Assembly (NCBI GenBank): GCA_026929865.2
Contig: CM049414.1
Span: 7,751,501 to 7,815,500, forward strand
DNA from: Hyperoplus lanceolatus
Taxonomy: Eukaryota > Chordata > Actinopteri > Uranoscopiformes > Ammodytidae
Direction of reading: 5' to 3'
DNA length: 64,000 bases
A program made the translations under genes and the position numbers. The notes beneath the pieces are model-generated. The model did no database searches, was not told the DNA's origin, and was given only the letters and a program-made list of their open reading frames with translations. This document shows positions 32,640-44,853 of the stretch, piece after piece. Within the stretch, counting starts at the first letter, position 1. Every line of letters begins with the position of its first letter.

Positions 32640-35600
32640 GGGGCAAGAGGTTCACGGAGGAGGCATGCTGCAACACATACTGTAAATCTTGTTTGTGTGC
32701 AGGTCTATGTCGATACGTTTACTTTAGATGTCCTGTACATCTTTGCAATGTGCTTGAGTGGGATTAAATGTGTTTTAGCAACAAAGACTACGAGGGAAAA
32801 AGCCTGTATGTACAGGAGCTATGTGAGGGTTATGTTGAAGGTTAAAGTTTAATCACAACTAGAGTCTCATTATTATGTCATTCAGAATTATAATTACATT
32901 AGTTTACTGCTGTGTGGGAATGCAGCGTCATTGCCAAAAAGAAGTCAGCTGGGCCGAGAAACATGAGCACCCGCATGATCATACAGGTCTTAAACATTCC
33001 TCCGAGGTTAGACTCATTTGGAAGAGAAAACAAAGGTGAATAGTACAATTATTATCCAAGCTGTCTGCTGTTAACATCCATTACAATCAACTTTGAGCCC
33101 TCTATACTATGTGCAATGACAGCAAAATAGTTGGCTTTATTACAATATGCCAGATCTCTGTTGAAAAGTGCTTAATGACTTGATCTATACTATTTCCTCA
33201 TCAAAATATATGATGGCTCAAACTATTAAAACAAGGCCCGAGTTGAAATGAACCTTTAAGATTAGGTCTAGGTCAACGTTAGATTTCAACTTAGGCATGA
33301 AGCTATGACTGTAAAGGCTGGGGTGAGGGGCTAGAGGATGCTTTATGTCAAAGACGGCCCCCAGAAGTACACAAGTACAAACGTGTGTGTGCGTGTGCGT
33401 TTGATATTCCCTTCATTATCACTTGGGGAACACTTTGCACCGGCGCAGCCATGACTGCGACCCTGTGTCTCGAGTCCAATATAAAAAGGAGAATTCCAGC
33501 CAGGAGGATTTTCCTGTAAAACGCCCTCCTCTGGGTGCGAGCCATCAATCCGCCTCTGGCAGCGTTCCGCCCGGAAACAAGGATCACGTCCAGTCAAAAC
33601 AGCCCAGTGTTTGGTTTCCACCGCAGAACACGGTCGGACGCCAGTGGTCGAGACCCTTACTGTGAGCCTTTGAATGTGTGAGTGTGTGAAAAAGTAAGGA
33701 AGAACCTCTGGTCTTCTGTTTAAGAGAGTCAGACACAGGTGAATGGAGAAAAAAAAACTTGTATCTAATTTGTTAATTTGCCCGGAAGCAAAGAAAACCT
33801 CGACAACCCTTTGCTTTCTTAATGGAGTGAAGCTTTCATCTCTCAAAAGCGTAATTGCCTGCCAGTGCCAGTTGCTGGGCTGCACGAACACACGGAGGAT
33901 GCCTGGTCTTCTCAACACATGTTACTGTGCTTCGTAATGAGTTGAAAACTCCCATCTGTAGCTGAGTCTCTGTTCTCCTTTCTTCTCTGGGTCAGAGAAT
34001 ACAAGCCATTAATCATCACCTGGGTGTGTGACAGCCAGCGTTTGATTGGAGGTTTGATCCCGGCTCTTTGACAGCTTTCTCTCTCTGCCTGGTGTTGCTA
34101 GAGGGGCAAAGGCAGGGAGGCAGGGTGGCGGAGAGGGTGTGTAAGGGGGTTGAACACACATCACAGGGAGCATAATTGGCCGTGAGTGAGCGCTTACTGG
34201 ATCAGCAGCGAGCTCCCTGACTGAGCGATGTGTGTCAGCCGCCTTGGACCCCCTCCAAGCAGCCGGGGATATTTTTAATTTACCTCCGACATCAGGCCTC
34301 AGGAATGTACCCCCCACCCCTCCCCACCTATAGATGCCATACTCCACCCCCTCTCCCTTTCATTCGCTCTTGCTCTGCTTCCCATTATCTTTATTTGAAA
34401 TGCAGATCTATATTGACTCATCAGAAACACATGTTGGCGACACACGTGCACATGTGCGAATAGCACATATAGAGGCCGTGCATGCACACAAACATATACA
34501 TATGTCTATGCACACAAATTCACTTACTTTATGTTTGAAAGTCGATATGAGGGTTCACTGTAAAATAGGCCCAAGGTGCACTCCGGAAATACCTGGAAGT
34601 GGAGCCGCGATGCATGTTGTTTCATCCTGCGCTGCCAGGTCGTCAGAGTTCAGGAGTTCTTTACAGGCATACTTCTTTGATTGATCTGGATCGGAAGCGA
34701 GGAATGGTTCTGCCCTTAGGTACAGTAGATCTTGTTGGTTACTAATGCACAACCAGGTTTGCTCTGGTTGGACGTCTGCTGAAGGGGCCCTGCTGATCAA
34801 GCACAGGCCTGCCCTGGCTCCTACCCCAGTCTTTAGTTTGACGACAGCAACTGGATGTTATAATGGCTCCCTTGGTTTCGCTTTTGCCAAGTGACATTTT
34901 TTTGGACCCTAAACAAAGCAACTGTGCCATGATGTAAACAGCCCTTCTCGGTCCATACCAAGGCCCCAATACCACAACTTTTGAAATACTTGCTCTTGTA
35001 ACAGGAAGTGTTTCTCCCCCACTAATTATGCCCCCGGGATAAAAGGCTTCTAGGAACTTACTAGTTGCACTCTTACAAACACATTCAACAGAACTTGGAA
35101 AAAAACTTTGCCTAGACACTGAAAGTTGCCAGAGGTCAGGTTTCAGATTTAATAGTTCAACATGTTTTCTTGTTGATGAATATGATAATGCAAGTGTTAA
35201 TCTGACACTGTGTTGACAGGGCTGCCCTGTGCAAGGGAGGCTGAGAACATTGTTAAGAATCAGAAGGTGAGGAAAGGCTTACATTTTCCTAGAATCCCAC
35301 CACCAAGGTTACATGGAGGTGAGCTTTGGCAGGGTTCACTACCAAAGGTCTGGATGTATGTGTGTGTGCGCGCGCCCTAGCTGTCTTTATGAACGTCCAC
35401 CTGAGGAGAGGCTGTTTCCGTTGTCACGGTAAATTCCTGTGCAGCTCTCACAGTGTCAGTCTGGCAGCGGGCTGTGTTTGGGGTGGTCGTGCTCAAGAGG
35501 CCCCCCGTTTCATAGCTCCTCAGGTCGCCCCCTGCCATGCCTGCCTAAAATAAAGAACCTCTCTGTCTTCGTGCTTTGGAAACATCAGCGATATACCTTA

Positions 35601-35880
35601 ACCAAGTAGCTTGTGTTTTAACTGCCAACACAGACATCGATCAGTACTCCTAACAGTGGACTCATCTATATGCGCAAAATGAAGATATTGTTGAGGTTTT
35701 TTAAGTCGTGTAGACTAGAGTTTTTTCTGGAAATGATGAATAATTGCACTGGAGAGGCTTAAAGATTAAAGAAATCGGCAATTTCATCCATTCTAAATTA
35801 TCTTGTCAAGCACATTTAAAGATGGCATGTTTTTCTGAATTACTCAATATTTAGCTTGTGTTTAAAGGGATCTTTTTTGA
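32637..35880. other. Intergenic, unassigned
   Basis: No gene, SINE or TIR element recognised in about 3.2 kb. A 191-codon minus-strand open frame (33343-33918) exists but resembles nothing and overlaps open frames on the other strand. Confidence 0.45.
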
Positions 35881-35890
35881 GTGTACCATC

Positions 35891-35950
35891 AAGGTGCCCT
35901 TGAAGAAGGCACTTAACCACCAGCTGCTGTGAGTTGCTCTGTGGCCAATA
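35891..35950 (+). mobile_element. Old SINE fragment
   Basis: AAGGTGCCCTTGAAGAAGGC followed by ACTTAACCACCAGCTGC resembles the conserved core seen in fish tRNA-SINEs (compare the core at 29116-29390). Head and tail are missing. Confidence 0.4.
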
Positions 35951-36099
35951 CATTAAAACTGGGACGCACCCAGTCTTCAATGCATGGAACTATGGGAATG
36001 CAGGATAATCTTGACTGTTACAGAATTTCAGAAATGTACAGCTTCAGAAGCAGGAGACTTTCCTTCTGACGGTCTGCTCCGGTTCGGAAGCATTGTGCA

Positions 36100-36240
36100 T
36101 CCCATTAGGTAGTGATAGTGATCTCCAGACAATTAGGATTGAAAAGCCAGTTAATTGCCGTTCTCCTTTTGTCACTGCGTTAATTATCTAAATCATGTTG
36201 CATGGAGGAGCCATTAACATGCATAGGTTGTGCAATAAGT
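36100..36240. promoter_or_regulatory. Candidate conserved non-coding element, homeodomain-rich
   Basis: In 140 nt there are at least five ATTA/TAAT cores: CATTAGG, CAATTAGG, GTTAATTGC, GTTAATTATC, CATTAAC. The sequence is complex and repeat-free. This pattern is typical of vertebrate developmental enhancers, but conservation was not testable. Confidence 0.35.
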
Positions 36241-37959
36241 GTTTCATTGTTTTTGTGAACTGGACTGTGGAGGAGAACTGAATGTTGGGAGGGCGGTGGA
36301 GGGGGGGGGTTGTCTATGCTGTTATCTAATATGTGTTCAGGGCGGATTTTTCCACCTGCAGATGTAACAAAGCCAGGCGAGTCAACTGAGGGAGGGGCCT
36401 AAACAAATTAATTTCCCATGGCTGTTTTCTTTGTCTTAAACCCCTTATATTTCTCATTTACTCATACAGCACATCTTCTTAACCACAGAATCTCCTATTT
36501 GCTCAATTCTTTTTGCAGCCATGTCTTTCACGCCCCTGACAACCCCTCTTTCCTTGCTTCTCCCCCTCTCCCTCTTTGTCCTTTACATCACTGCATGCAG
36601 CAGTAATGCTATAGATACATGACGTCACTCTGGCGGTTGCAGTCATTACTGTAATAGCCTGCCGTGCTCTGCTTGGGGAGGGGAGGCCCGACGGATTTAG
36701 TAGTAGTCTGCATAGGTAGTTGTTCATCTCCCTTTGTCTGTCTCTCGCTCCATGTCTGTCTCACCCTCCCCAATTCTCTTTGTGCCTTTGTCCTGCAACC
36801 TACCTTTCTTTGTTGCCCCGTTACTGCCTTTGTCTTTGTCTTTATTTTGTTTTCACTGTCACACTTCTTATGATATTCCTCTTATTTTTTCACACTGAAT
36901 CTCTTCCACCCCCCCCTCCCTAACCCCCACCTTGTTCTCTTAATCCCTCTATACTGTGGCACACTCACACATTTCTCCCCTCTTCCTGTCTCTCAAGGCA
37001 GTTAGCTGAGTGATTTGGAGCCAGCTCTTCTCCGCATAGTGCACTAATAACGATGACCCCATGGTTTGATGTGCCGGATGTCTTCCGCCACTAGCACCCC
37101 TCTGGGAAGCGTCGGTACCACTCTGAGATGGGGTGTGTGTTTATGCGCATATGGTCCCTCTGGCGTGTGTGTTTCACTGGTAATGTAATGTAAATATCAA
37201 TCGCAGAGGAGAAAATGAAAGATCAAAGTCGGTGAGATATGGGAGAATGGACTGCTTTGTCTAAATGTGTCTGGCCTGCAATATCAATGATGAGCCTGAA
37301 GTGTTTGGAGACGGAAGAGAACATCCTGAGAGGCCCTGATTCCTCAGATATGACGTTAATACACACAGTTGACGAGAGCATTAGCTCTGCTGTGGCTGCT
37401 GTGTCTGGGAGTGACCATGTGCTTCTGGCATTTTAAGGACCACAACGCAGGTTCTCATGCATCTTTGCAGTTTTCCCTGTGATATAGGAGACGGGAGGAA
37501 AGCAATTGGAAAGAAAAATGTGAGTCGAGCCCCTCAACTCTCAACGGGGCAATGAGAGATGATGGGTGGTGACAATACACCCTTCAACGAAAAATGCGCT
37601 TCCTCTCCACTGGCCCTCCACCTCTTGTCCTCGGGCCCCCTCCAGTTGTCTGTATCACGGGGCCCTGGCTTGAGAACCTTCGAAGGCTCAAGGACCCCAC
37701 CAAGCCGCCCTCCCCGAAACGGAGAGCTGTCACCCTGCGCTGCCTCAGCCATTGAGTCCCTCTGCTGGGCCTCTGACCAGGAGCCACGGGAACGCAAAGG
37801 GAAACTGTAGAAGTCTTTTGGTATGATGGGGCCTGTAGAACAGTCTTGATACAAACCGACTGTGACAACAGCAAATTACAGCCAGGAAAGGGCACAGAGG
37901 CTCGAGGGAAGCTATCACACTGTGGACAGCACAATGACTAGTACAAAGCTAGTGTCCTG

Positions 37960-38260
37960 CTGCATTAGCTGTGTCTAATTTTTATTTCGCTTGCTCTCTC
38001 CGTCCCTCGCCGCTGTCATTACTGCTGTCATGCTGAATGAAGCTTCAGGATGTCAGTTAACTGGACACGTGGACAGACTGTCAATTATTGATCTCATGTG
38101 TGAATTAATTTAGAATTTCATCGAACTGAATGTTGGATTAAGATTTTTTGCTTTCCCCACGCCACGCCAAGACAATTGTTTGTCTGCTATTGATCACAGC
38201 CAGGCAAAATCAATGTTTGTAGTCTTGTGTCTGCTGTGAAGACGTAAAAGTAATTTGAGA
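37960..38260. promoter_or_regulatory. Candidate conserved non-coding element
   Basis: A 300-nt complex stretch with GCTGTCATTACTGCTGTCAT, ACTGTCAATTATTGATC, GTGAATTAATTTAG and GCTATTGATCACAG, with no repeats and no coding signature. One of the strongest CNE-like looks in the window; by appearance only. Confidence 0.35.
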
Positions 38261-39779
38261 GTTGCAGGAGAACTGGCCAAGAAGAAGTCTGACCCCGTCT
38301 GCTCCTGCATGACTTATTGATCCTGTGTACCCATCAAGCATGAATGTTGCTTCTCATAGATTACCGTGGATGATGCCAGTTGCTTGTAATCTCAAAAACT
38401 TGGCAGCAGTGCAAACCAGCCATGGGTGGTCGCCGTGACACTGAACCAAGGGTTATGTAACCCCCGCTGATGTGATCGGAGGCTGATAAGGGCATGTGAT
38501 CCCTGCCCAGGAAACCCATGCCACAATTCATCCCTCATCCTGCTTCCACTCAACATAAAGCAAATTACTGCTAACAAACTTCAGGCAGGCAGTGGCGGCA
38601 ACCAAGGTCTTCTAGTGCAACACGGACAATGCCATTGTTCTCCAGCTCCCTCCCTCCCTTACTCCCCCGGCAAATTATAAGGACCCCACTGGGCTCGAAG
38701 AAGCCTGTCGGCCTCAATTTCACGAGACCTTACACATCTAAACCGTCTTCTTAGATGGTCTTGAAAAGAAAAATGTTTCTAATTTTTTTGTCTTTACCCT
38801 ATTGTCCTCCTGGTCCTTGATTGTCCTGTAATTGATTGTGCTTTGAGGTTCATATTCAACACCGATTTTCCCATGCTCCCGATGGGCTGTGTGCTGATTG
38901 GGTGGACAGGGCCCCAGGAAGGTGCCGACGCAAACAAACAGAGCCTACTTGACACCTGTGTTAGAAGTAATGAGATTTGAAAGCTGAAAACAGGCAAACT
39001 CAAATTCCAGAGTCCAACTATGAGCCACACATATTGTGCAGAATAGCACCATTTTTATTTTGCACTTGTAAAGTTGTGGTTCTGTATTAAGTACATACGA
39101 AATAGTAGAAAGTCTTGCATACTCTCATCATGCATGCCTGTGGAAATTACAAGATGCATGTGTGCCAGTGACAGTATCCTGAAGGTCACCTTGACATCTC
39201 AGCCTCCAATGTCGCCTGAGAGCAGGTGTGGGGTGGGGGGGGTGAGATAGAAATGAAGAGTAAGCACAAACAAAGGCAAACGAGACAGCATCGCTCCAGG
39301 GTCAAATTCATTTTCCTTGCATCAAATTCAAAACGGACATTGCAATCTCCTGATGAAAACCACAGCTTGTATCCTTCATAATGTAATGTGAAAACACTTG
39401 AAGGCACACTTTATGAATTTAAACTGAACATGGAGGACATGCATATTCCCTCCGAGTGTCCTAGAGAAAAAAAAAAACTGTCTGAAGAGGAACAAGTGCA
39501 AAAAGCGTCTGCGACCCCACAGTGGAAACTCTTCAGCATAATATTCAGGCTCCATCAGTCTCCTTCAGTTTTGTAACACCACACTAAGAGTGTTGGCTCA
39601 CCTGCAATGTAACTCTCATCGTCTCCATCACTAAGCTGCTATGGAGAACCATGTTACTTTATGTGACTTTATGTCTGGATCACCTTGGCTTTTACAAAGA
39701 ATCGCTTAACATACGATGCATTGTTCCCCTTTGAACTCTCACACAAGGCAAATAAACGATACCCCATTTGAAATGAATT
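38261..39779. other. Intergenic, unassigned
   Basis: Unique sequence; no gene or element recognised. Further CNE-like text at about 38300-38400. Confidence 0.4.
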
Positions 39780-39960
39780 TGCCTCACAGTTGACTATTTG
39801 CATATCTATTTAACTAAGGATGTCCTCATCGTATTTCATCGATTAACATATCTAGGAGTTTATATTCAAAGAGATTAATTAAAGCCATTTATCTGCTAAA
39901 GGTCCTCGCTGTGCCTGAGGACATCACCATTTGTCTTTAGCGATGATTACCATTCAGGAT
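39780..39960. promoter_or_regulatory. Candidate conserved non-coding element
   Basis: ATTTGCATATC (octamer-like ATTTGCAT), ATCGATTAACAT, AGATTAATTAAAGCC and GATGATTACCATTCAGG lie in 180 nt of repeat-free sequence. POU and homeodomain-type cores suggest an enhancer; unverified. Confidence 0.35.
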
Positions 39961-40458
39961 GGAAAGGGGAAGCTCGGCACTCTTTGCTGGAATGCCACCT
40001 AAAGAAAGGAGCCACCTCTTTGGGAGACAAAGGAGCTGTGAAACACCCTAGTCTCCGCGTATGTGTTGGAGGGATTTAAGGCGCCGCCGTTGATGATTCT
40101 GTACATCATCCCACTGAGTGCACTATCCTCGCTAAACCCCCTGTTGTTCGCAGCGCTTCCCTCTCCCCTCCCCTTCCCTCCTTTTCCCTTGCATAATAGC
40201 TGCCGTCGCCGTGAGCTAGTAGCAGCAGCGATGAGCTCACAGCAGCTCAACCCCGCCCACCCAGAGCCGGCTGGGTTCAGTCGTTACTGAAAAGCTGCCA
40301 GTATTTCATCATCCCTTTCTGTCTCCCCTCAATGACCCCCCGCCGAAGCTATACCCCAAGTCGCCTCAGGGTGGCAGTGCAGCCATGCAATTTCTCTCTC
40401 CCAACAGTCCAGACACATTGTCCTCGTTGACTCCGTGTGTGTTTTTGTGTGTGGGTGT

Positions 40459-40460
<2 letters not shown>

Positions 40461-40494
<34 letters not shown>
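40461..40494. repeat. (TG)n microsatellite
   Basis: Core 34-nt run in a longer GT-rich stretch (40435-40508). Confidence 0.95.
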
Positions 40495-40495
<1 letters not shown>

Positions 40496-40600
40496 TGTGT
40501 CTGTGTCTTAACGGCTGGCAGGAACGCCAACCGCCTTGAGTCTGCAACACTCTCTCTCCCTCTCTCTCTACAACAGTCTGGCACTGACTAACACCAATAG

Positions 40601-40960
40601 ACAGAGAGAGAACGAGAGAGATGGAGGGAGGGAGGGGAAGGAGAGAGACTGCGGAAAAAAGGAAACAAAAAGGAGGGAGGGGAAAATGTAATGCAGAGAG
40701 GAGGAGGTAATGTATAGAGTGATGAAGTAAGTGAGAAGGATAGAGAGAGACACAATAGTATGGTCTGGGACCTTAAGGGATTTAGGGAAAAGAATCGTGA
40801 AGAGGAAAAAGAGCTGAAGAGAAGAAAGACAAAGAAAGAGACAAATATAGAAAAACACAAGACAGGAAGCTGATATCGAGACAGATGAGGTGAGAAGACA
40901 ACAGGAAGGCAACCAGAGAATATGGAAGAAAGGCAGAGAAAGTTAAAGAGGAGACAGTGA
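40601..40960 (+). repeat. Purine-rich (G/A) low-complexity tract
   Basis: About 360 nt strongly biased to A and G on the + strand (GAGAGA, GGAGGGAGGG, GAGGAGG, AAGAGG motifs). The pyrimidine-rich open frames on the other strand are artefacts. Confidence 0.8.
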
Positions 40961-41074
40961 TGAGCCGGATATCTGGTGTTTTATTTTAGTGTATTTATAT
41001 ATTCGAAGATTTCTCTGCAATACAGAGCACCTAAATCTACCACAATCTGAGAACAGCTGCCCATGGATAGGGAT

Positions 41075-41076
<2 letters not shown>

Positions 41077-41139
<63 letters not shown>
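41077..41139. repeat. (TG)n microsatellite, about 63 bp
   Basis: Pure GT run followed by GGGTGGGTG. Confidence 0.97.
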
Positions 41140-41150
<11 letters not shown>

Positions 41151-41359
41151 AGGTTGGATTACCAAAACACATTTAGGTATGTGTAATAAACGTGAGTGGG
41201 TGTGTGTTCATAAAAAAGAGCCAAAGACTGGTCTGGGTTGGGGTAGGATGGTGGCAGTGTGTGTGTTGTAATTGCCGTAAAGGGGGCATAAGTGGACGTG
41301 TGAGGAGGAAGGAGAGGGGCTCTTAAGTCAGCACCTGTCGCGTGCTGGCCCAGGGGAGG

Positions 41360-41364
<5 letters not shown>

Positions 41365-41418
<54 letters not shown>
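41365..41418. repeat. (TG)n microsatellite, about 54 bp
   Basis: Pure TG run, the second within 300 nt. A run of about 17 C follows at 41494-41509. Confidence 0.97.
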
Positions 41419-41419
<1 letters not shown>

Positions 41420-41969
41420 TGCTTGGGGGACTTGGGAGGAGGGGTAATAGTAGGAGGAAATAGTGCTGGAATGCTGCCCAATCCCTTGATGCTCCCCCCC
41501 CCCCCCCCCATGTCGCCCACCATCACCCGAATGATACCTCATCTCTGTTATATAATTCTAATGACCCCACACTTGTTACGAAGGCAGCCACAGGAGGAGT
41601 ACACAGACAGACACACAATATGCACGTGCACGCTGCACAGTGCGGAAAGGTGTCTGAGGTACTATTGTTCACAGGGATGGAAGATGTTGGCCGATGTCCA
41701 GAGGATGATTATATCACTTCCCTGTTGCTTACTTCAATACAGGGGAATCTACTGTAGCTGAGCCCCGACTGTGCCACCGCTTCCCCTTCCTCTTGCCGGA
41801 ATCTCTGCTGCCCCAGCTGCACATCAACTGGGGATTCTAGCTGGTTAGCAATAGAACATCTTAAAGTTCCAGGGACTGTTTGCTGAGCTCACATGCTCTT
41901 TCTAATCTCCATAATTTTTCACATCCAGACAGTACTTACACACACACTGTGTAACTTAAACTATAGGTC

Positions 41970-42030
41970 ACTGAACAGCACCACTGGGCATCTGGAGGCT
42001 TAAGCGCCTTGCTCAAGTACACCTCCAGGA
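41970..42030 (+). mobile_element. Possible SINE core fragment
   Basis: CACTGGGCATCTGGAGGCTT, then AAGCGCCTTGCTCAAG and ACACCTCCAGG, resembles the CCTTGCTCAAGGGCACCTC core common in fish SINEs. Very short and degraded. Confidence 0.3.
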
Positions 42031-42571
42031 CTGGTAATGAGGAAAGAGTGTTATTTAATTCTCCTATGCTTCTTTTTTGAAGATTGAACTTGCTGCTGTT
42101 AAACTCTTATTGAATTCTCATGTTCATCCATCATTTTTATGTTCTGGAAGTGCTCTGTAATTTTCCGAAGCTGTAATTGCAATAAAACCATTTGATCCCA
42201 AAATGATACGTATCATTTTTCATTGGCCCCGTAAAGGACTCAAGGATCCCCAATAAAAAGCGTTAAAGTGAGCTGTCTGGACACTTTCACTGCGCCGTGA
42301 CCTACTGCCGTGACCTCTGACCTGCACAGTGTACGCACAATGGGACGCAATGAAACACCAGGGATATGGTAAAGAAGTGGAACCCCCAGGGTCAATGACT
42401 TTATATGCCCTGGAGAGAGAAAGGGAAAAGGAGAGGTAAAAAAATAAATTAATAGGAAAGGCTTCAAAGATTAGAGAAAAAGGAAGTGTCAGGAGAGGCG
42501 GTGTTGCAGAAGAAACAAAAAAACGTGTTTTACCACACACTGGCACAAGAACGCACACCCCAAAGTTTCTT

Positions 42572-42572
<1 letters not shown>

Positions 42573-42666
<94 letters not shown>
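42573..42666. repeat. (AC)n microsatellite, about 94 bp
   Basis: Pure AC run. Confidence 0.98.
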
Positions 42667-42669
<3 letters not shown>

Positions 42670-42704
42670 GCCTACTTTTCTATTGCCTTGGCTGAAGTGG
42701 CAGA

Positions 42705-42800
42705 ACTGAGATCCCCAAAGTAATTATGAAAATTAATTACAATTCCTCAGGGAGCGGTATGGAAATGAGTTCCCATGTTTCTGTGCTGCCAGGCGGAGAG
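42705..42800. promoter_or_regulatory. Candidate conserved non-coding element
   Basis: AAAGTAATTATGAAAATTAA followed by TTACAATTCCTCAGGG just past the AC array; dense TAAT/ATTA cores. By appearance only. Confidence 0.25.
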
Positions 42801-44827
42801 CAGCGCGGCACTGTAGTGAAGTCAGCCTGATACAATGGAAACACCGAGCATCGTCACAACAGCTGAGGCATTACGCGACGGGGTTGACGTGGAACATGTG
42901 ATGAAAGCAGCCTGTCACCTGTGACAGGGGTGAAAAGGTCTCTCACACTTCCAGTTTGTCAGCACTGCAATAGGCATGGTGGGATCCCTTTTTTTTTTCT
43001 CAACTTCCGACACAAGCCGGCGCAGTCTGGGCTAATGGTGTTTGATCTGATAATGGGGAATATGACAGAAGCAGTACTCAACACTGAATCAAATTAAACA
43101 CAGTATAGATTACAACCTGTCTGCTTGACAGAGATTCTTATGATTGGAAATCCACAGGGGACGGAAATAACAAACACCCAGACATAACTGCGGTCAACAA
43201 GCCATTAATCCTGGCTGGAAAACACACAGATGTGCAGCGAACAACACAATCCAATCACGTCTCGAAGCCATGGAATGCGGTCAAATGCCATCAGAATATA
43301 CGACATCAAAGCCTATACGGGTGTAAGCTCCAATAGGTTGAATAACCCCTCAGATTAGTGCTGAAAGTCATGGCAGCCACCCCTGCTCAGGGACCCAGAC
43401 GTCATAAATGTCTCCAGACACTGAGGGCCAATGTTGGGCTTGGCCTTGCTGACCCTAGGGTGGATGTCTCTGGATGTCTGGATATTTACTTCTCCAACTC
43501 CCTAGGTTAGTCTTTGTTTATGTCACGTTGAGTGTTTAAAGTGCACATGGGCTTTGTTTTAGATGCTGATTTTGTGACTCTGAGCCCTGGGAGGAGCTGT
43601 GTGAATAGGAGCAGCTGTTCAGTGCATGGTGGGGCTGGGGAGGGGGGTGAACCAATGGGTCAACCCTATTGCCATGACCTCAAAGAGCAGAGATGTCCTT
43701 GACTACCACTAATCTACCACAATGGAAATAAGTCATTTTTTTTTTTATCTTGAATCATTATTGATTTATGTAAATATTGCTCTAATTGAGGAGTCCTGAT
43801 GCTCAGACAAACCTAGGACTAATCCCATGTAATTACATCTTTAGGTCGTTTCTTTTGTATCGTTCCTGTCTCTTCCCTGTGAAATATTATGTAAATCACA
43901 AAATCATTAGGCCGCGGAAGAGGCACATTAATGGGGCAAACCTCTGCCAACACTGAGTAATCATTCCGATTAAAGTTTAAGTTGATTAAGTTTAACTTAA
44001 TTTCTTGACCTTGCAAGTGTTCCCCTGATATGGAATAAGTCCTCTTCTCTCATCTCTCTTTTCTTGATTTTTTTTAGGGAAGGTGGGGGTATTTATGTAT
44101 CTGTTTGTTTTTATTTATTAAGCAATTTTGTAAGTATGATTAAACATTACTACCTTTGTAGTAGCAGTAATCCCCCATCTGGTTCTCCATCAAATTCATG
44201 TAGTTTGGCAGAGGGCCGTTTTCACGAAAGTCTTATCGTAGTGTTTTTTGTTTTTTTGAGTACTATCCCATATTTATATGTATTTTTCAAACGCATTGAT
44301 CACTACTCCTGTTGCTACTTTAATGGCGGATTTCTGTCATCCTGGCAGCTGCTCGCTCTGAACCCATCTTGTTCGACCCAGACAGATGTCTGAGTTCCTC
44401 TACTGCTATAACAACAGGTGTATGTCTTAACTGAGGACCACCCCAACTACATGCACAAGGCACACATACCCATAGACACACACAAAGGACGGTTCAGAGA
44501 AAAAGTACAGGCCAAAGAGTAGAGTTGCTGAATGAAGCAGGTTTAGATGAAAGAAGTCCTTTTGGATCAGCTGGCTGTTGAGCCTCTGCACGCAGCTAAA
44601 GACTGGGTTCATGCCATCAGGTCAGATGCTGAGGCCTCTCCACCTGATATGGAAAGAAAAGGAAAAGAGAGGAGAGAAGATGAAAAAAAGAGAATGGGAG
44701 TGATAGACAAAAGAAGAAAACCATCTGTAAAATCTGTGTGCCTATTTTTTTTACACTGATCCTAGCATTTTTCTTTCTCTCCTTCAGTCTGGTAACATAT
44801 TACACACACACGCACACGCACACGCAT

Positions 44828-44853
44828 ACACACACACACACACACACACACAC
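44828..44853. repeat. (AC)n microsatellite
   Basis: About 26 nt, preceded by an impure CACG/CACA stretch. Confidence 0.9.

Noticed and set aside
33343-33918. 191-codon open frame on the minus strand, the longest in the desert
   Set aside because: No domain or recognisable similarity, overlapping open frames on the opposite strand and in other frames of the same strand, no splice or promoter context. Best explained by locally higher GC.
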